This document shows positions 49,966-58,959 of a stretch of DNA of 64,000 bases, in pieces. The position numbers were made by a program, and so were the translations under genes. The notes under the pieces are model-generated. The model had not been told where the DNA came from. It worked only from the letters and a program-made list of their open reading frames with translations, and ran no database searches. The DNA is from Catellatospora sp. TT07R-123. GTDB taxonomy: Bacteria > Actinomycetota > Actinomycetes > Mycobacteriales > Micromonosporaceae. The DNA is taken from NCBI RefSeq assembly GCF_018327705.1, contig NZ_BNEM01000001.1, positions 2,790,001 to 2,854,000 on the forward strand. Direction: 5' to 3'. The number at the start of each line of letters is the position of its first letter. Position 1 is the stretch's first letter.

Positions 49966-50421
49966 TCACAGCGCGGCGAGCGCCTTGCGCCAGCCGTCCT
50001 GGTCACGCGCCTCACCAGGCAGGTTCATCTCGGCGTGGCGCACGACGCCCTCGCGGTCGATGACGAAGGTGCCCCGGTTGGCGAAGCCGCGCTCGTCGTT
50101 GAAGACCCCGTACGCCTGCGCGACGGCGCCGTGCGGCCAGAAGTCGGCCAGCAGCGGGAAGTCGTAACCCTGCTGGTCGGCCCACACCTTGTGGGCGAAG
50201 ACCGAGTCGACGCTCACCGACAGGACCTGGGTCGTGTCGTTGGCGAAGTCGCCGATGTTGTCGCGGACCGAGCACAGCTCACCCTGGCAGATGCCGGTGA
50301 AGGCGAGCGGGTAGAAGACCAGCAGGACGTTCTTGCCGCCGCGGAAGTCCGACAGCCGCACTTCCTGGTTGTTCTGGTCCTTGAGCACGAAGTCCGGTGC
50401 CTGCGTCCCGACCTCGATCAT
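49966..50421 (-). CDS. ahpE: Peroxiredoxin, AhpE type
   Basis: A 151-residue thiol peroxidase. The peroxidatic Cys is in YPLAFTGICQGELCSVRD, with the usual resolving Cys pattern of one-Cys AhpE enzymes, and DFPLLADFWPHGAVAQ and FVIDREGVVRH follow. ATG 50421 (MIEVGTQAPDF) has GGGGGAA upstream. It reduces hydroperoxides and peroxynitrite in the cytosol. The next gene upstream on the strand is the DUF3052 protein, an order also found in M. tuberculosis (ahpE-Rv2239c). Confidence 0.95.
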   Translation of the reverse strand: MIEVGTQAPDFVLKDQNNQEVRLSDFRGGKNVLLVFYPLAFTGICQGELCSVRDNIGDFANDTTQVLSVSVDSVFAHKVWADQQGYDFPLLADFWPHGAVAQAYGVFNDERGFANRGTFVIDREGVVRHAEMNLPGEARDQDGWRKALAAL

Positions 50422-50558
50422 GGCGATTCCCCCAAAGCTCGGCGGCCGCTGCCTCAGGCGCGGGCAGTGCCGCCGGCCGGCCGCGCCGCTGCTCATGATC
50501 GCAGCCCGGTCTGGCGGCCTGCCGGGTGGGGCAGGCCGCTACGACGGGCGGCCGGCTG

Positions 50559-51002
50559 TCAGCGCTTGGGGGCGCGCGCCGCCTTCGGTGCCACCAACCG
50601 CGCCGCGCTCCAGTCCTTGCCGGCGCTGAGGGTGGAAGTCTGGGTGAGCCCGGCGGTGGGTGCCGCCTCGGCGATCTCGCTCGGCTCGACGTGTCCGGGC
50701 CGGCCTGATTTGGGCGTCAGCAGCCACACCACGCCGCTCTCGGCGAGTGGGGCGATGGAATCGACTAGCAGGTCGACCAGGTCCCCGTCGTCCTCGCGGT
50801 ACCACACCAGCACCGCGTCGACGACCTCGTCGGTGTCCTCGTCGACCAGATCTGATCCGCATGCGTCGGCCAGGGCGTCACGGAGCTCGAAGTCGACGTC
50901 GTCGTCGTACCCCATCTCCATGACCACCATGTCCGGCTCGATACCGAACCGGTCCGCCAGGCTGCGTACGCCCTCGGCGGCCTGACCAGCGGTCGCGCTC
51001 AC
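50559..51002 (-). CDS. DUF3052 protein
   Basis: A 147-residue protein starting at GTG 51002, with AGGAGG upstream. It contains LADRFGIEPDMVVMEMGYDD, an acidic stretch (DLVDEDTDEVVD), VWYREDDGDLVDLLVDSI and a basic tail. The family is found throughout actinobacteria beside ahpE; function unknown. The fold resembles small regulatory domains, but there are no catalytic residues I can name. Confidence 0.88.
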   Translation of the reverse strand: MSATAGQAAEGVRSLADRFGIEPDMVVMEMGYDDDVDFELRDALADACGSDLVDEDTDEVVDAVLVWYREDDGDLVDLLVDSIAPLAESGVVWLLTPKSGRPGHVEPSEIAEAAPTAGLTQTSTLSAGKDWSAARLVAPKAARAPKR

Positions 51003-51181
51003 TGTCGCGTGCCTCCTCTTCCGTTCGCGCACGCCCGCCGCTGCGGCGGGTTAACGTGCCCTTCGCGTTCTGTTGCCATTGTCGTCGGCGTCACAGCCGA
51101 CTGCCGGTAGTCCACACAGTTCTAGCTCCCAGCGCAAGTGGCGCACCGGGCGGGTCCCGAAAATCCGCCGCCCATGCCCCC

Positions 51182-51201
51182 GCGCCCGCGAAGGCGGGCG
51201 C
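51182..51201 (-). terminator. Hairpin after the fused E1 gene
   Basis: GCGCCCGC/GCGGGCGC with a 4-base loop, 4 bp past the minus-strand stop at 51205. The rest of the gap to the DUF3052 start (51003-51181) holds CCGCCGCTGCGGCGGG and no gene. Confidence 0.65.
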
Positions 51202-51204
51202 CGA

Positions 51205-53514
51205 TCACACCGCCAGGAGCGCTCTCGCGGCCCGCTCGATGGCGTCCTCGCCGACCAGCACGTGGTCGGCGGCGGGCCCCAGCGGCAGGAACGTGTCGAC
51301 GGCCGCGATCCGGCGGGCCAGGCCGACGTATCCGGCGTCGACCAGGGTCGCGAGCACGCCCTCGGCGACGCCGCCGGTGCGGCGGGTCTCGTCGACGACC
51401 AGGACCCGGCCGGTGGCGGCGGCCTCGCGGACGATGTCGGCGACCGGCAGCGGGGCCAGCCAGCGCAGGTCGACGACGCGGCAGCCGTGGCCCGCCTCGG
51501 CCAGGCGGGCCGCGACCCGCAGCGACATGCGTACGCCGTTGCCGAAGGTGATGATGGTCAGCTCGTCGGTGGCGCCGAAGCTGTAGCCGCGGGCGCGTCC
51601 GACGGGCACGTGCGTGTCGCCCCAGCGCGCGGGCGGGGCGTAGGGCGCCGTCCAGCCGCCGTCGCCGTCGGTGTGCAGGTCGCGGGTGTGGTAGAGCGCG
51701 ATGGGCTCCAGGAAGACGCTGACGGTGCCGTCGACCTCGGCCGCCGCCACGCAGGTGCGCAGCATCGCGGCGGCGTCGTCGGGCCGCGCCGGGGCGGCCA
51801 CGACCAGGCCCGGGATGTCGCGCAGGACGGCCACCGAGTGGTCGTTGTGGAAGTGCCCGCCGAAGCCCTTCTGGTACGCCAGCCCGGCGACGCGCACCAC
51901 CATCGGATTGCGGTACGCCCCCTGTGAGAAGAACCGCATGCTGGCCGCCTCGCCCCGCAGCTGGTCCTCGGCGTTGTGCAGGTACGCCAGGTACTGGATC
52001 TCGGGGATCGGCAGCATGCCGCCCAGCCCCGCGCCCAGCCCGAGGCCGAGGATGGACGTCTCGTCCAGCAGCGTGTCGAAGACCCGGGCCGGGCCGAACC
52101 GGTCGCGCAGGCCCTTGGTGACGCCGTACACGCCGCCCTTGCGGGCCACGTCCTCGCCGAAGACCAGCGCCTGCGGGTGGGTCAGCAGCAGGTCGGTCAG
52201 AGTCGCGTTGATGCTCTGGGCCAGGGTCAGCGCCCCGCCGCGCTCGGGCGCGGTGCCGCCGAACGCCTCGGTACGGGCCGCCAGCAGCGCACCGGCGGCA
52301 CGTTCGCCCGCCCCGGTGACACTGCGGGCCACCCGCAGCGGGCGGCGCGGGGCCAGCGGGGCGACGACCTCGGCCGCCGAGGCGAGCTTGGGCTCCTCGC
52401 GCACCTGGGCGGCGGCGTGGCGCACCCGCCAGCCGAGCTCGTCGTAGCGGCTGAGCAGCTCCGGCGCGGTGGCCTGGCCGGAGTCGATGAGCAGCCGCGC
52501 GGTGCGCAGCAGCGGGTCCAGGGCCAGGTCGTGCTCGATCTCGGCGGGCGCCCGGTAGGCCAGCTCGGCGTCGGCCCCGGCGTGGCCCATCAGCCGGACC
52601 GTACGCAGGTGCAGCACGGCGGGGCGGCGGTGGCGGCGCACCCAGGCGACCGCGGAGCGGGCCACCGCGTACGTCTGGGCCAGGTCGCAGCCGTCGGCGT
52701 GGTGGTAGCGCAGGCCGGGGCGGGCCTTGAGCGCGGCGCCGACCCAGCCCGCGGGCGAGCGGACGCTGATGCCCAGCCCGTTGTCCTCGCACACGAAGAG
52801 CAGCGGCAGCCGCAGGCCGGTGAAGTCGGACCAGCCCGCGGTGTTGAACGCGGCGGTGGCGCTGGCGTGGTTGACCGAGGCGTCGCCGAACGAGCACACC
52901 GCGATCGCGTCCCGCGGCCACGGCGGCAGCGCGACGTCGGCCTCGGGCGCGGCGTGCCGCCCGGCCCGCAGCGCGTCGCCGCCCTGCCGGGCCCGCTCGA
53001 TCGCGAACGCGAGCCCGACCGCGCGCGGCAGGTGCGAGGCGATGGTCGAGGTGGTCGGGATGATGTTCAGCTCGGTGCTGCCGAAGACCTTGTGCCGCCC
53101 GCCCGCGATCGGCTCTGCCGCGCTGGCGACGATGCCCCGCAGCACGTCGCGGATCGGGTCGACCTTGCCGTCGGGCAGCTGGGCGGCGCGGGCGCAGTAG
53201 AATGCGCCGGAGCGGTAGTGCAGCAGCGCCGGGTCGGTGGGCCGCAGCGCGGCGGCGACGGCCGCGTTGCCCTCGTGCCCGGCCGAGCCGATGGTGTAGA
53301 AACCGGCCCCGTCGGCGCGCAGGCGGCGCGCGGCCAGGTCGAGGTGGCGGCTGGTGACCTGGGCGTCGAACAGCTCGCGCGCCTGGGCGGCGGTCAGGGC
53401 GCTGTCACCGCGCACCGTCGCATGGGGATCGGCGGCCGGTGTCGTGGTGGGCTGGTGGGACCAGGCTGTCAGCGCGCCGCGGAACCGTTCGTCGAGATCA
53501 TGAGAGGTGCTCAC
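51205..53514 (-). CDS. Fused E1 alpha-beta subunits of a branched-chain-type 2-oxoacid dehydrogenase
   Basis: A 769-residue thiamine-diphosphate enzyme. The alpha part (about residues 40-390) has IGSAGHEGNAAVAAAL, the TPP motif SFGDASVNHASATAAFN and LLFVCEDNGLGISV. The beta part (about 430-769) has LVFGEDVARKGGVYGVTKGL, LPIPEIQYLAYLHNAEDQLR and VVDLRWLAPLPVADIV. Normally the two are separate polypeptides. The TPP Gly is replaced (GDA, not GDG). No E2 or E3 is beside it; it may use the E2 at 2.4 kb or a distant one. GTG at 53514 is used; ATG 53526 is an alternative. Confidence 0.85.
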   Translation of the reverse strand: MSTSHDLDERFRGALTAWSHQPTTTPAADPHATVRGDSALTAAQARELFDAQVTSRHLDLAARRLRADGAGFYTIGSAGHEGNAAVAAALRPTDPALLHYRSGAFYCARAAQLPDGKVDPIRDVLRGIVASAAEPIAGGRHKVFGSTELNIIPTTSTIASHLPRAVGLAFAIERARQGGDALRAGRHAAPEADVALPPWPRDAIAVCSFGDASVNHASATAAFNTAGWSDFTGLRLPLLFVCEDNGLGISVRSPAGWVGAALKARPGLRYHHADGCDLAQTYAVARSAVAWVRRHRRPAVLHLRTVRLMGHAGADAELAYRAPAEIEHDLALDPLLRTARLLIDSGQATAPELLSRYDELGWRVRHAAAQVREEPKLASAAEVVAPLAPRRPLRVARSVTGAGERAAGALLAARTEAFGGTAPERGGALTLAQSINATLTDLLLTHPQALVFGEDVARKGGVYGVTKGLRDRFGPARVFDTLLDETSILGLGLGAGLGGMLPIPEIQYLAYLHNAEDQLRGEAASMRFFSQGAYRNPMVVRVAGLAYQKGFGGHFHNDHSVAVLRDIPGLVVAAPARPDDAAAMLRTCVAAAEVDGTVSVFLEPIALYHTRDLHTDGDGGWTAPYAPPARWGDTHVPVGRARGYSFGATDELTIITFGNGVRMSLRVAARLAEAGHGCRVVDLRWLAPLPVADIVREAAATGRVLVVDETRRTGGVAEGVLATLVDAGYVGLARRIAAVDTFLPLGPAADHVLVGEDAIERAARALLAV

Positions 53515-53595
53515 GCAGCACAGCATGACCCAGGAGGGCGACCGGCAACCACTCGGATCGCCGATCGGACACGCCGGTCGCCCCGTCCGGCCAGG

Positions 53596-55170
53596 TCAGT
53601 CGCGCCATCCGGCGATGTCGACGCCCTTGGCCGACTCGACGCGCAGGCCGAACTGGATCTCGGCCCCGGCGCCGGGCGGCAGGGCCAGCTTCCAGGTGAG
53701 CACGCCCAGGTCGGAGCGCTCGGCGGGCTCGGGTTTGGCGTGCAGCTCCCGTACGGCGATCTGCGCGTCGCGCGACACCGGCAGCTGGTCCAGCACGGTC
53801 ACCGAGATCGGCCGGGGGCTGTGGTTGGCGATGGTGATCTTGTATTCGGCGTCGGTGCGCCGGGTGGAGCCGAGCGTGGCCCGGCTCGCGGCCCGGCGCA
53901 CCAGCTCCCGCTCCACCCGCACCCGGTCGTCGACGCCCAGGGCCAGTTCCCGCTCCTCCAGCGGCGCCCACGGCTCCAGCCGCGTGGAGCCGACGAAGTC
54001 GCCCTCGTGGAACAGCGCGGCCTGGCCGGGCGGCAGCGTGTGGCCGGAGGTGTTGCGCACCGTGGCCCGCAGCGTCGCCTCCTGGGCGCGCACCGGCGCG
54101 GTGATGTGGTCGAGCTTGGCCTCCAGGTCGAAGGTCGCGATCAGGGTCCGGTGCGCGGTGCCGTCAGCGGGCACCGCCACCGACTTGAGCGGGGTGTACG
54201 TCGCCGCGACCGGCCCCTCCTCCACCGCCGCGCTGGTCTCCCGCACCGCGGCCCGCGCCTTGGGCGCCATCGCCTGCATCGGGGCGGCGCCCGGGGCGGG
54301 GGCGGGCATCGCGGCGGCGGCCATCGGCGCCCCGCCGACCGTCATGCCGTACACCTGCGGCGGCGCCGGGTGGAACACGTCGACGAACCACGGGTCGAGC
54401 TCGGGGACGGTCAGCGCGCCCGCCGGGCGGGCGGTGGACAGGCGCAGCTGGCACTCGGGCCAGTCCTCACCGGTGCGCTGGGTGATCATGCCGTGCCAGG
54501 TCAGGGCGAGCCGGTCCCCGGCCAGGCGCAGGTCGTACCCGCTGATCCAGCTCGCACCCGGGACCAGGTAGGTCAGCTCCAGCTCGACCTCGCCGCCGCC
54601 GGAGTCCACCTCCAGCAGGATCTCGGCCAGCAGCCGGTCGGGCCGCGCGCTGCCGCGCAGGTCCATCAGGCGGCGCTCCACGGCGTCGCGCCGGCGGTGC
54701 AGGTCGGTGCGCTCCAGCTCGCGCGAGCGCCGGTCGCGGTGCAGGGCGGTCAGCTGCTCGTCCAGGCCGTCGGCGAACCGGGCCGCCGCGGCGACCTCGC
54801 CCTGCGCCAGGTTGCCCGCGCCGCGCATCGCCAGCCGGGCCAGGAACCGCTCCCGGGCCGTGGCCACGGTGTCGGCGTCGAGCAGTTCCCCGATCCGGGT
54901 CTCCAGCTCGCGCAGCTGCGCCTCCAGTGCCGTCACGGCCGCGTCGTCGCTCGCCGCCTCGCGCCTGGTGATCACGTTGACCCCGGCCACGGCGGCCGGG
55001 CCGTGCCCGGAGACCCGGACGGAGTCGCGCAGCAGCCCGAGCGGCAACGGTCCACAGGCGACCCGGTGCTCGCCCGCGGGGAGGGTGACGGTGCCCCGCC
55101 GGGTGATCCGGGCGCGGTCGGGGAAGACCGTGACGGCAGTGATCGGTGCGTCGAGGGATTCGAGGCTCAT
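53596..55170 (-). CDS. MuiA-like DUF4139/DUF4140 protein
   Basis: A 524-residue soluble protein. The N-terminal DUF4140 part (SLDAPITAVTVFPDRARITR) is followed by a coiled coil (about residues 75-165, LEAQLRELETRIGELLDADT onward) and a beta-rich DUF4139 domain (LTYLVPGASWISGYDLRL, DHITAPVRAQEATLRATVRN). The family is called mucoidy inhibitor A, but its activity is unknown. A Met/Ala/Pro-rich insertion (GAPMAAAAMPAPAPGAAPMQ) interrupts the C-terminal domain. It stands between the E1 and cellulase genes on the same strand. Confidence 0.88.
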   Translation of the reverse strand: MSLESLDAPITAVTVFPDRARITRRGTVTLPAGEHRVACGPLPLGLLRDSVRVSGHGPAAVAGVNVITRREAASDDAAVTALEAQLRELETRIGELLDADTVATARERFLARLAMRGAGNLAQGEVAAAARFADGLDEQLTALHRDRRSRELERTDLHRRRDAVERRLMDLRGSARPDRLLAEILLEVDSGGGEVELELTYLVPGASWISGYDLRLAGDRLALTWHGMITQRTGEDWPECQLRLSTARPAGALTVPELDPWFVDVFHPAPPQVYGMTVGGAPMAAAAMPAPAPGAAPMQAMAPKARAAVRETSAAVEEGPVAATYTPLKSVAVPADGTAHRTLIATFDLEAKLDHITAPVRAQEATLRATVRNTSGHTLPPGQAALFHEGDFVGSTRLEPWAPLEERELALGVDDRVRVERELVRRAASRATLGSTRRTDAEYKITIANHSPRPISVTVLDQLPVSRDAQIAVRELHAKPEPAERSDLGVLTWKLALPPGAGAEIQFGLRVESAKGVDIAGWRD

Positions 55171-55278
55171 AAGCCGAGGCTACCGAAACCTGGCCAGCGC
55201 TCGCGGCGCAACGGGGCCGGGGCGGCCCCGCGGCTCGTGGCCGCGCGACCGCCCCGGTTTCCAGGGAGGAGTGAATGC

Positions 55279-57846
55279 TCAGGAGCAGGCGGCGCCGTTC
55301 AGGGTGAACAGGGCCGGGTCGGGGTTGGCGCCGGTGGCCGGGGTGCCGATGAACCCGAAGGTCAGCGACTGGCCGGGGGCGATGACCTTGTTGTACGCCA
55401 GGTTGCTGGCGCTGACCTGCGCGCCCGCCTGGGCGTACGCGGCGCTCCAGCCGCTGCCGACCGACTGGCCGCCCAGGAACGACCAGCGCAGCGTCCACCC
55501 GTTGACGGCGGTGCTGCCGGTGTTCTTGACGATGATCTGGGTGTTGAAGCCGCCGTCCCACTGCGCGTGCTTGGTGTAGGTCACCTGGCACTTCGCCGCG
55601 GCCGGGGCCGTGCCGTCGCCCTGACCGGCCAGGAACGAGGCGATCCAGGCCAGCGGGGCGTTCCAGTTGATCGTCAGCTCGTTGGTGGACCACGAGTCGA
55701 TCGAGTCGATGTAGCAGAACTGGCCGGTGCAGCCGGTCAGCTTCTGCTGCGCGACCGGGTCCTGGATGGACGAGTTCGCGCCGCCCGACAGCGTGCCCTT
55801 GGGCGGGTTGGGCAGGTCGGGGTTGAGCGAGTGGGCGTACCAGCGGCTGTGCTGGTTGTGCGAGTTCACCTCGCCGTAGCCGGTGACATAGGACATGTTC
55901 AGGGCGTTGCGGCCCAGGACGTAGTCCATGCCGCGGGCCACGCCGTCGGCGTACTTGCGCTGGCCGGTGAGGTCGTAGGCGGCCGCCAGCACGATCATGT
56001 TGTTGATGATCCCGCTGTTGGAGCCCCAGTCGTAGGAGTTGTTCGCCGGGGCGTACGGCACGCCGTACGGGTGGGCGGTCCCGTCGGTGAGGTACTTGTC
56101 GGCACCGGCCACCACCGAGGCCCGGACGGCGGCCCGGTTCGGCAGGGAGCTGGGCAGGGTGGCCAGGTCGATGCGGCCCAGCGCCGCCACGCCCTGCCAG
56201 CCGAAGCCGCCGCCGGACCAGATGTCGGACGTGTGCAGCGGCGAGGCGGTCACCGCGTCGCGGTACTGGTTCTCGCCGGTGGTCAGGAACAGCTCCGCCG
56301 CGGCCCAGTAGAACTCGTCGGTCACGTTGGCGTCGTCGTACGTGCCGCCGCCGGTGCCGTCGGCGGTGCTCGCGTAGATCGCCGGGTGGGCCAGCGCCGC
56401 CGCGTAGGCGGTGCGGGCCGCGGCCAGGCTGCGCGCGGCGAAGGCCGGGTCGTACGAGGCGAACACGCGCGCCGCCTGCGCCGCCGTGGCGGCCAGGTTC
56501 AGCGTCGCCGCCGTCGACGGCGGGTGCAGCTCGCGCACCTTGTCGTCCCGGTCGGGAAGAAGGGGCAGCCCGGTCCACTCGCTGTCGTGGATCTTGTGGT
56601 GCGCCATGCCGGCCAGCGGCTTGCCCGCCGGCACCTGCATCTTGAGCAGGAACTCCATCTCCCAGCGGGCCTCGTCGAGGATGTCCGGCACGCCGTTGCC
56701 GCTCTCGGGCGTGTTCAGCTGCCCGTCGGTGAACGGCGCCTGGCCGCTGGCGGCGTACTTGCCCCGCTCGAACTCGTTGAGCATCTGGAACACCGAGATG
56801 CCGCCGTTGACGACGTACTTGCCGTGGTCGCCCGCGTCGTACCAGCCGCCGGAGACGTCCAGGCGGTAGTCGCAGACGCCCGGCTGGCACGGCACCGAGG
56901 TGTCACCGGTGTTCGGGGCCACGCCGACGTGCCCGGCCGCGCGGCCGTAGCCGGGGCGCAGGTCGTTGGAGATGGCGATGCCGGAGCGCTGCGGGTAGAA
57001 GAACTTCAGCGCGTCGTCGCGCAGCCCGGCGTAGAGGTCGCCGCCGAGGTCGAACGGGCGGCTGGTCTCCCCGTCGGCGACCAGGGTGTATCCGGTGCCG
57101 GCCACCGTGTACGAGCTGAAGTCGATCGACTGCACGTTCTGCCCGGAGCTGGCGTCCACGCCGCGCGGGGTGGTGCTGCCGCTGGCGACCACGGTGCCCG
57201 CGCCGTTCTTGAGCTGCCACGGCAGGGCGGCCGTGGCGTCGGTGACGACCGTGGCGCCCTTCGGGCCCTTGGTCAGGTAGCCGACCTGGTTGACCCGGAC
57301 CCGGGGGCCGGTGTCGGGCTTGTAGACCTCGGGCGCGGCGCCGCCCTTGAGGGAGATGTCGTCCAGGCAGAGCCGCCAGGGGGAGGCACTGCCACCGATC
57401 TGAAACGCCACCTGCGCGTTCGGTAGGGAGACGGGCGCGGTGAAGGTGTACGAGTAGCCGGTGGCAGTGCCCGTCATCAGCGGATTCGCGGCCAGGAACT
57501 GGGTCCACGGATCCACCGGGAGCTGGATGAGCGCCTTGCCCACCTTGTCGGGGGTGGCGCTCGCCTTGAAGGCGTACTGGTAGGTCTCGCCCGCGACCAG
57601 CGGGACGTTGTCCTGCCCGATGATGACGTCCCACGGGTTGACGGTGCCCCCGGGGATGTCCGCACAGAGCTGGCCGCCGCTGGAGTCGAGCACGATGTTG
57701 CTGGTCCCCCACCACGGGGCGTGCCCGGAGTCGAAGGTGCCGTTGACGATCTGCTCGGGCGGATCGGCTGACGCGCCGGCGGCGGTGAGGCTCGTGGCGA
57801 CGAGCCCGGCCACCGCCGCGATGGCGATCAGAACGGGTTTGCGCAC
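55279..57846 (-). CDS. Secreted GH9 cellulase with CBM4-like and CBM2 domains
   Basis: An 855-residue exported endoglucanase/exocellulase. After a signal peptide (about 1-27, ending ASA) come a CBM4/9 domain (30-165, [16 protein letters not shown]), a CelD-type Ig-like domain (178-260), the GH9 barrel (270-740; [53 protein letters not shown] with the catalytic Asp and Glu) and a CBM2 (755-855, [20 protein letters not shown]). This is the standard actinobacterial CenC/CelK-like order. GTG 57846 has AAAGGAA upstream. A CebR box lies 85 bp before it. Confidence 0.95.
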   Translation of the reverse strand: MRKPVLIAIAAVAGLVATSLTAAGASADPPEQIVNGTFDSGHAPWWGTSNIVLDSSGGQLCADIPGGTVNPWDVIIGQDNVPLVAGETYQYAFKASATPDKVGKALIQLPVDPWTQFLAANPLMTGTATGYSYTFTAPVSLPNAQVAFQIGGSASPWRLCLDDISLKGGAAPEVYKPDTGPRVRVNQVGYLTKGPKGATVVTDATAALPWQLKNGAGTVVASGSTTPRGVDASSGQNVQSIDFSSYTVAGTGYTLVADGETSRPFDLGGDLYAGLRDDALKFFYPQRSGIAISNDLRPGYGRAAGHVGVAPNTGDTSVPCQPGVCDYRLDVSGGWYDAGDHGKYVVNGGISVFQMLNEFERGKYAASGQAPFTDGQLNTPESGNGVPDILDEARWEMEFLLKMQVPAGKPLAGMAHHKIHDSEWTGLPLLPDRDDKVRELHPPSTAATLNLAATAAQAARVFASYDPAFAARSLAAARTAYAAALAHPAIYASTADGTGGGTYDDANVTDEFYWAAAELFLTTGENQYRDAVTASPLHTSDIWSGGGFGWQGVAALGRIDLATLPSSLPNRAAVRASVVAGADKYLTDGTAHPYGVPYAPANNSYDWGSNSGIINNMIVLAAAYDLTGQRKYADGVARGMDYVLGRNALNMSYVTGYGEVNSHNQHSRWYAHSLNPDLPNPPKGTLSGGANSSIQDPVAQQKLTGCTGQFCYIDSIDSWSTNELTINWNAPLAWIASFLAGQGDGTAPAAAKCQVTYTKHAQWDGGFNTQIIVKNTGSTAVNGWTLRWSFLGGQSVGSGWSAAYAQAGAQVSASNLAYNKVIAPGQSLTFGFIGTPATGANPDPALFTLNGAACS

Positions 57847-57930
57847 TGGGGTTCCTTTCGATGAAGCGATCGGGTGGTGCATCGAAAGAGGCACGGAGGC
57901 GGTCCCACCTGCGGGAACCGCAGGAGCGGA

Positions 57931-57944
57931 GTGGGAGCGCTCCC
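57931..57944 (-). promoter_or_regulatory. CebR/CelR operator of the cellulase gene
   Basis: TGGGAGCGCTCCCA is a perfect 14-bp palindrome and the exact consensus reported for CebR/CelR, the LacI-family cellobiose repressors of Streptomyces and Thermobifida. Confidence 0.93.
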
Positions 57945-58066
57945 ATTCGTGCGCATGAATTATTGCCGTAGCGTTTCCGGAGTGTCAATCGCCCGCCCGG
58001 CCAGCCCGCCCCGGGACACCCCGCCCCGCACCTCCCCGCACCTCCCCGCGCCGCCCCCGGCCCGTC

Positions 58067-58145
58067 AAGATCGGCCAACTTGCCGGGCAATCGGGTGAAT
58101 AGAGCCGCGTTGAGTGCCCGATTGCCCGGCAAGTTGGCTGGTCTT
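58067..58145. repeat. Long GATCGG hairpin downstream of yjbQ
   Basis: Perfect 22-bp arms (58074-58095 and 58117-58138, CAACTTGCCGGGCAATCG within) around 21 bp, extended by AAGA/TCTT. It is 92 bp past the yjbQ stop and upstream of the cellulase promoter. It could be a terminator or an insulating repeat. Confidence 0.8.
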
Positions 58146-58237
58146 GAGGCCAGGCACCGCCAAGCACGCCCCGCCCCGGCCGCGCCGCGGGGCGGGGCAG
58201 GGCAGGGCAGGGCAGGGCGGTAAGCCGGGAGGGGCGG

Positions 58238-58642
58238 TCAGCCGGGGAGGAAGGAGAAGCGGACCTGGCGGGTGGGGTTGTCGCCGTTGGGGTCGACCAG
58301 GCAGATCGACTGCCAGGTGCCCAGCATGATGCGGCCGCCGAGCACCGGCAGCGTCGCGTACGGCGCCACGAAGGCGGGCAGCACGTGATCCCGGCCGTGC
58401 CCGGCCGAGCCGTGCCGGTGGCGCCACCGGTCGTCGGCGGGCAGCACGTGCTCCAACGCCGTGAGCAGGTCGTCGTCACTGCCGGCGCCGGTCTCGATGA
58501 TCGCGACCCCGGCAGTGGCGTGCGGCACGAACACGTGCAGGAGGCCGTCGCCCCGGCCGCTGGTGAAAGTTTCCGCCTGCGCGGTCAGATCCACCACGCT
58601 GGGCCGCGACCCGGTCCGCACAGTGATCACGATGCTGTCCAT
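58238..58642 (-). CDS. YjbQ (UPF0047) family protein
   Basis: A 134-residue protein. VFVPHATAGVAIIETGAGSD and the His-rich HGSAGHGRDHVLP, with GRIMLGTWQSICLVD, define the YjbQ/UPF0047 family. Some members rescue thiamine-phosphate synthesis and bind divalent metal through the histidines, so the name 'secondary thiamine-phosphate synthase' is used, though the physiological role is uncertain. ATG at 58642 is the only reasonable start. No other thiamine gene is nearby. Confidence 0.9.
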   Translation of the reverse strand: MDSIVITVRTGSRPSVVDLTAQAETFTSGRGDGLLHVFVPHATAGVAIIETGAGSDDDLLTALEHVLPADDRWRHRHGSAGHGRDHVLPAFVAPYATLPVLGGRIMLGTWQSICLVDPNGDNPTRQVRFSFLPG

Positions 58643-58725
58643 GCGATCACCGTACGCACCCGCCCCAGTCCACCCCGAAGAGCCGGGCGGCGCTGGGGTG
58701 GGGCTGGGGCGGAGCTTGGGCTGGG

Positions 58726-58800
58726 CTGGGCGGAGCTGGGCTGGGCGGAGCTGGGCTGGGCGGAGCTGGGCTGGGCGGAGCTGGGCTGGGCGGAGCTGGG
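58726..58800. repeat. 15-bp tandem repeat
   Basis: Five exact units of CTGGGCGGAGCTGGG with degenerate units on both sides (about 58690-58815), in the 317-bp gap upstream of yjbQ. Strong G/C strand asymmetry. No gene is supported here; the yjbQ promoter should lie between the repeat and 58642. Confidence 0.9.
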
Positions 58801-58828
58801 CTGGGTGGGCGTGGCGGGGTGGGGTGAT

Positions 58829-58889
58829 GATCGTTGTCTGCGGGCGGAATCTCCACCAGCGGGGCGCCTCTTGACCGCAGACACCGATC
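58829..58889. repeat. 61-bp GATC-ended hairpin, copy B
   Basis: GATCGTTGTCTGCGG and CCGCAGACACCGATC match at 14 of 15 positions around 31 bp. Same length and similar arm as 22303-22363. It lies 70 bp past the stop of the minus-strand gene at 58960. Confidence 0.8.
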
Positions 58890-58959
58890 TTGCGGGCGGC
58901 AGGTCACGATGATCGCGTTCTCCGGTCAGGATGTCGCCGCGCCCGCTGCGCCCGGGGCC

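Noticed and set aside
51976-57426. Very long plus-strand open frame opposite the E1, MuiA and cellulase genes
   Set aside because: In 72% GC DNA the strand opposite real genes often stays open. Its translation is Arg/Gly/Val-rich without domains, while the minus strand encodes clear enzymes with ribosome sites.
58461-58874. Short frames with AELGW or SSAQP repeats over the 15-bp tandem repeat
   Set aside because: They only mirror the DNA repeat and overlap the well supported yjbQ gene or its upstream gap.
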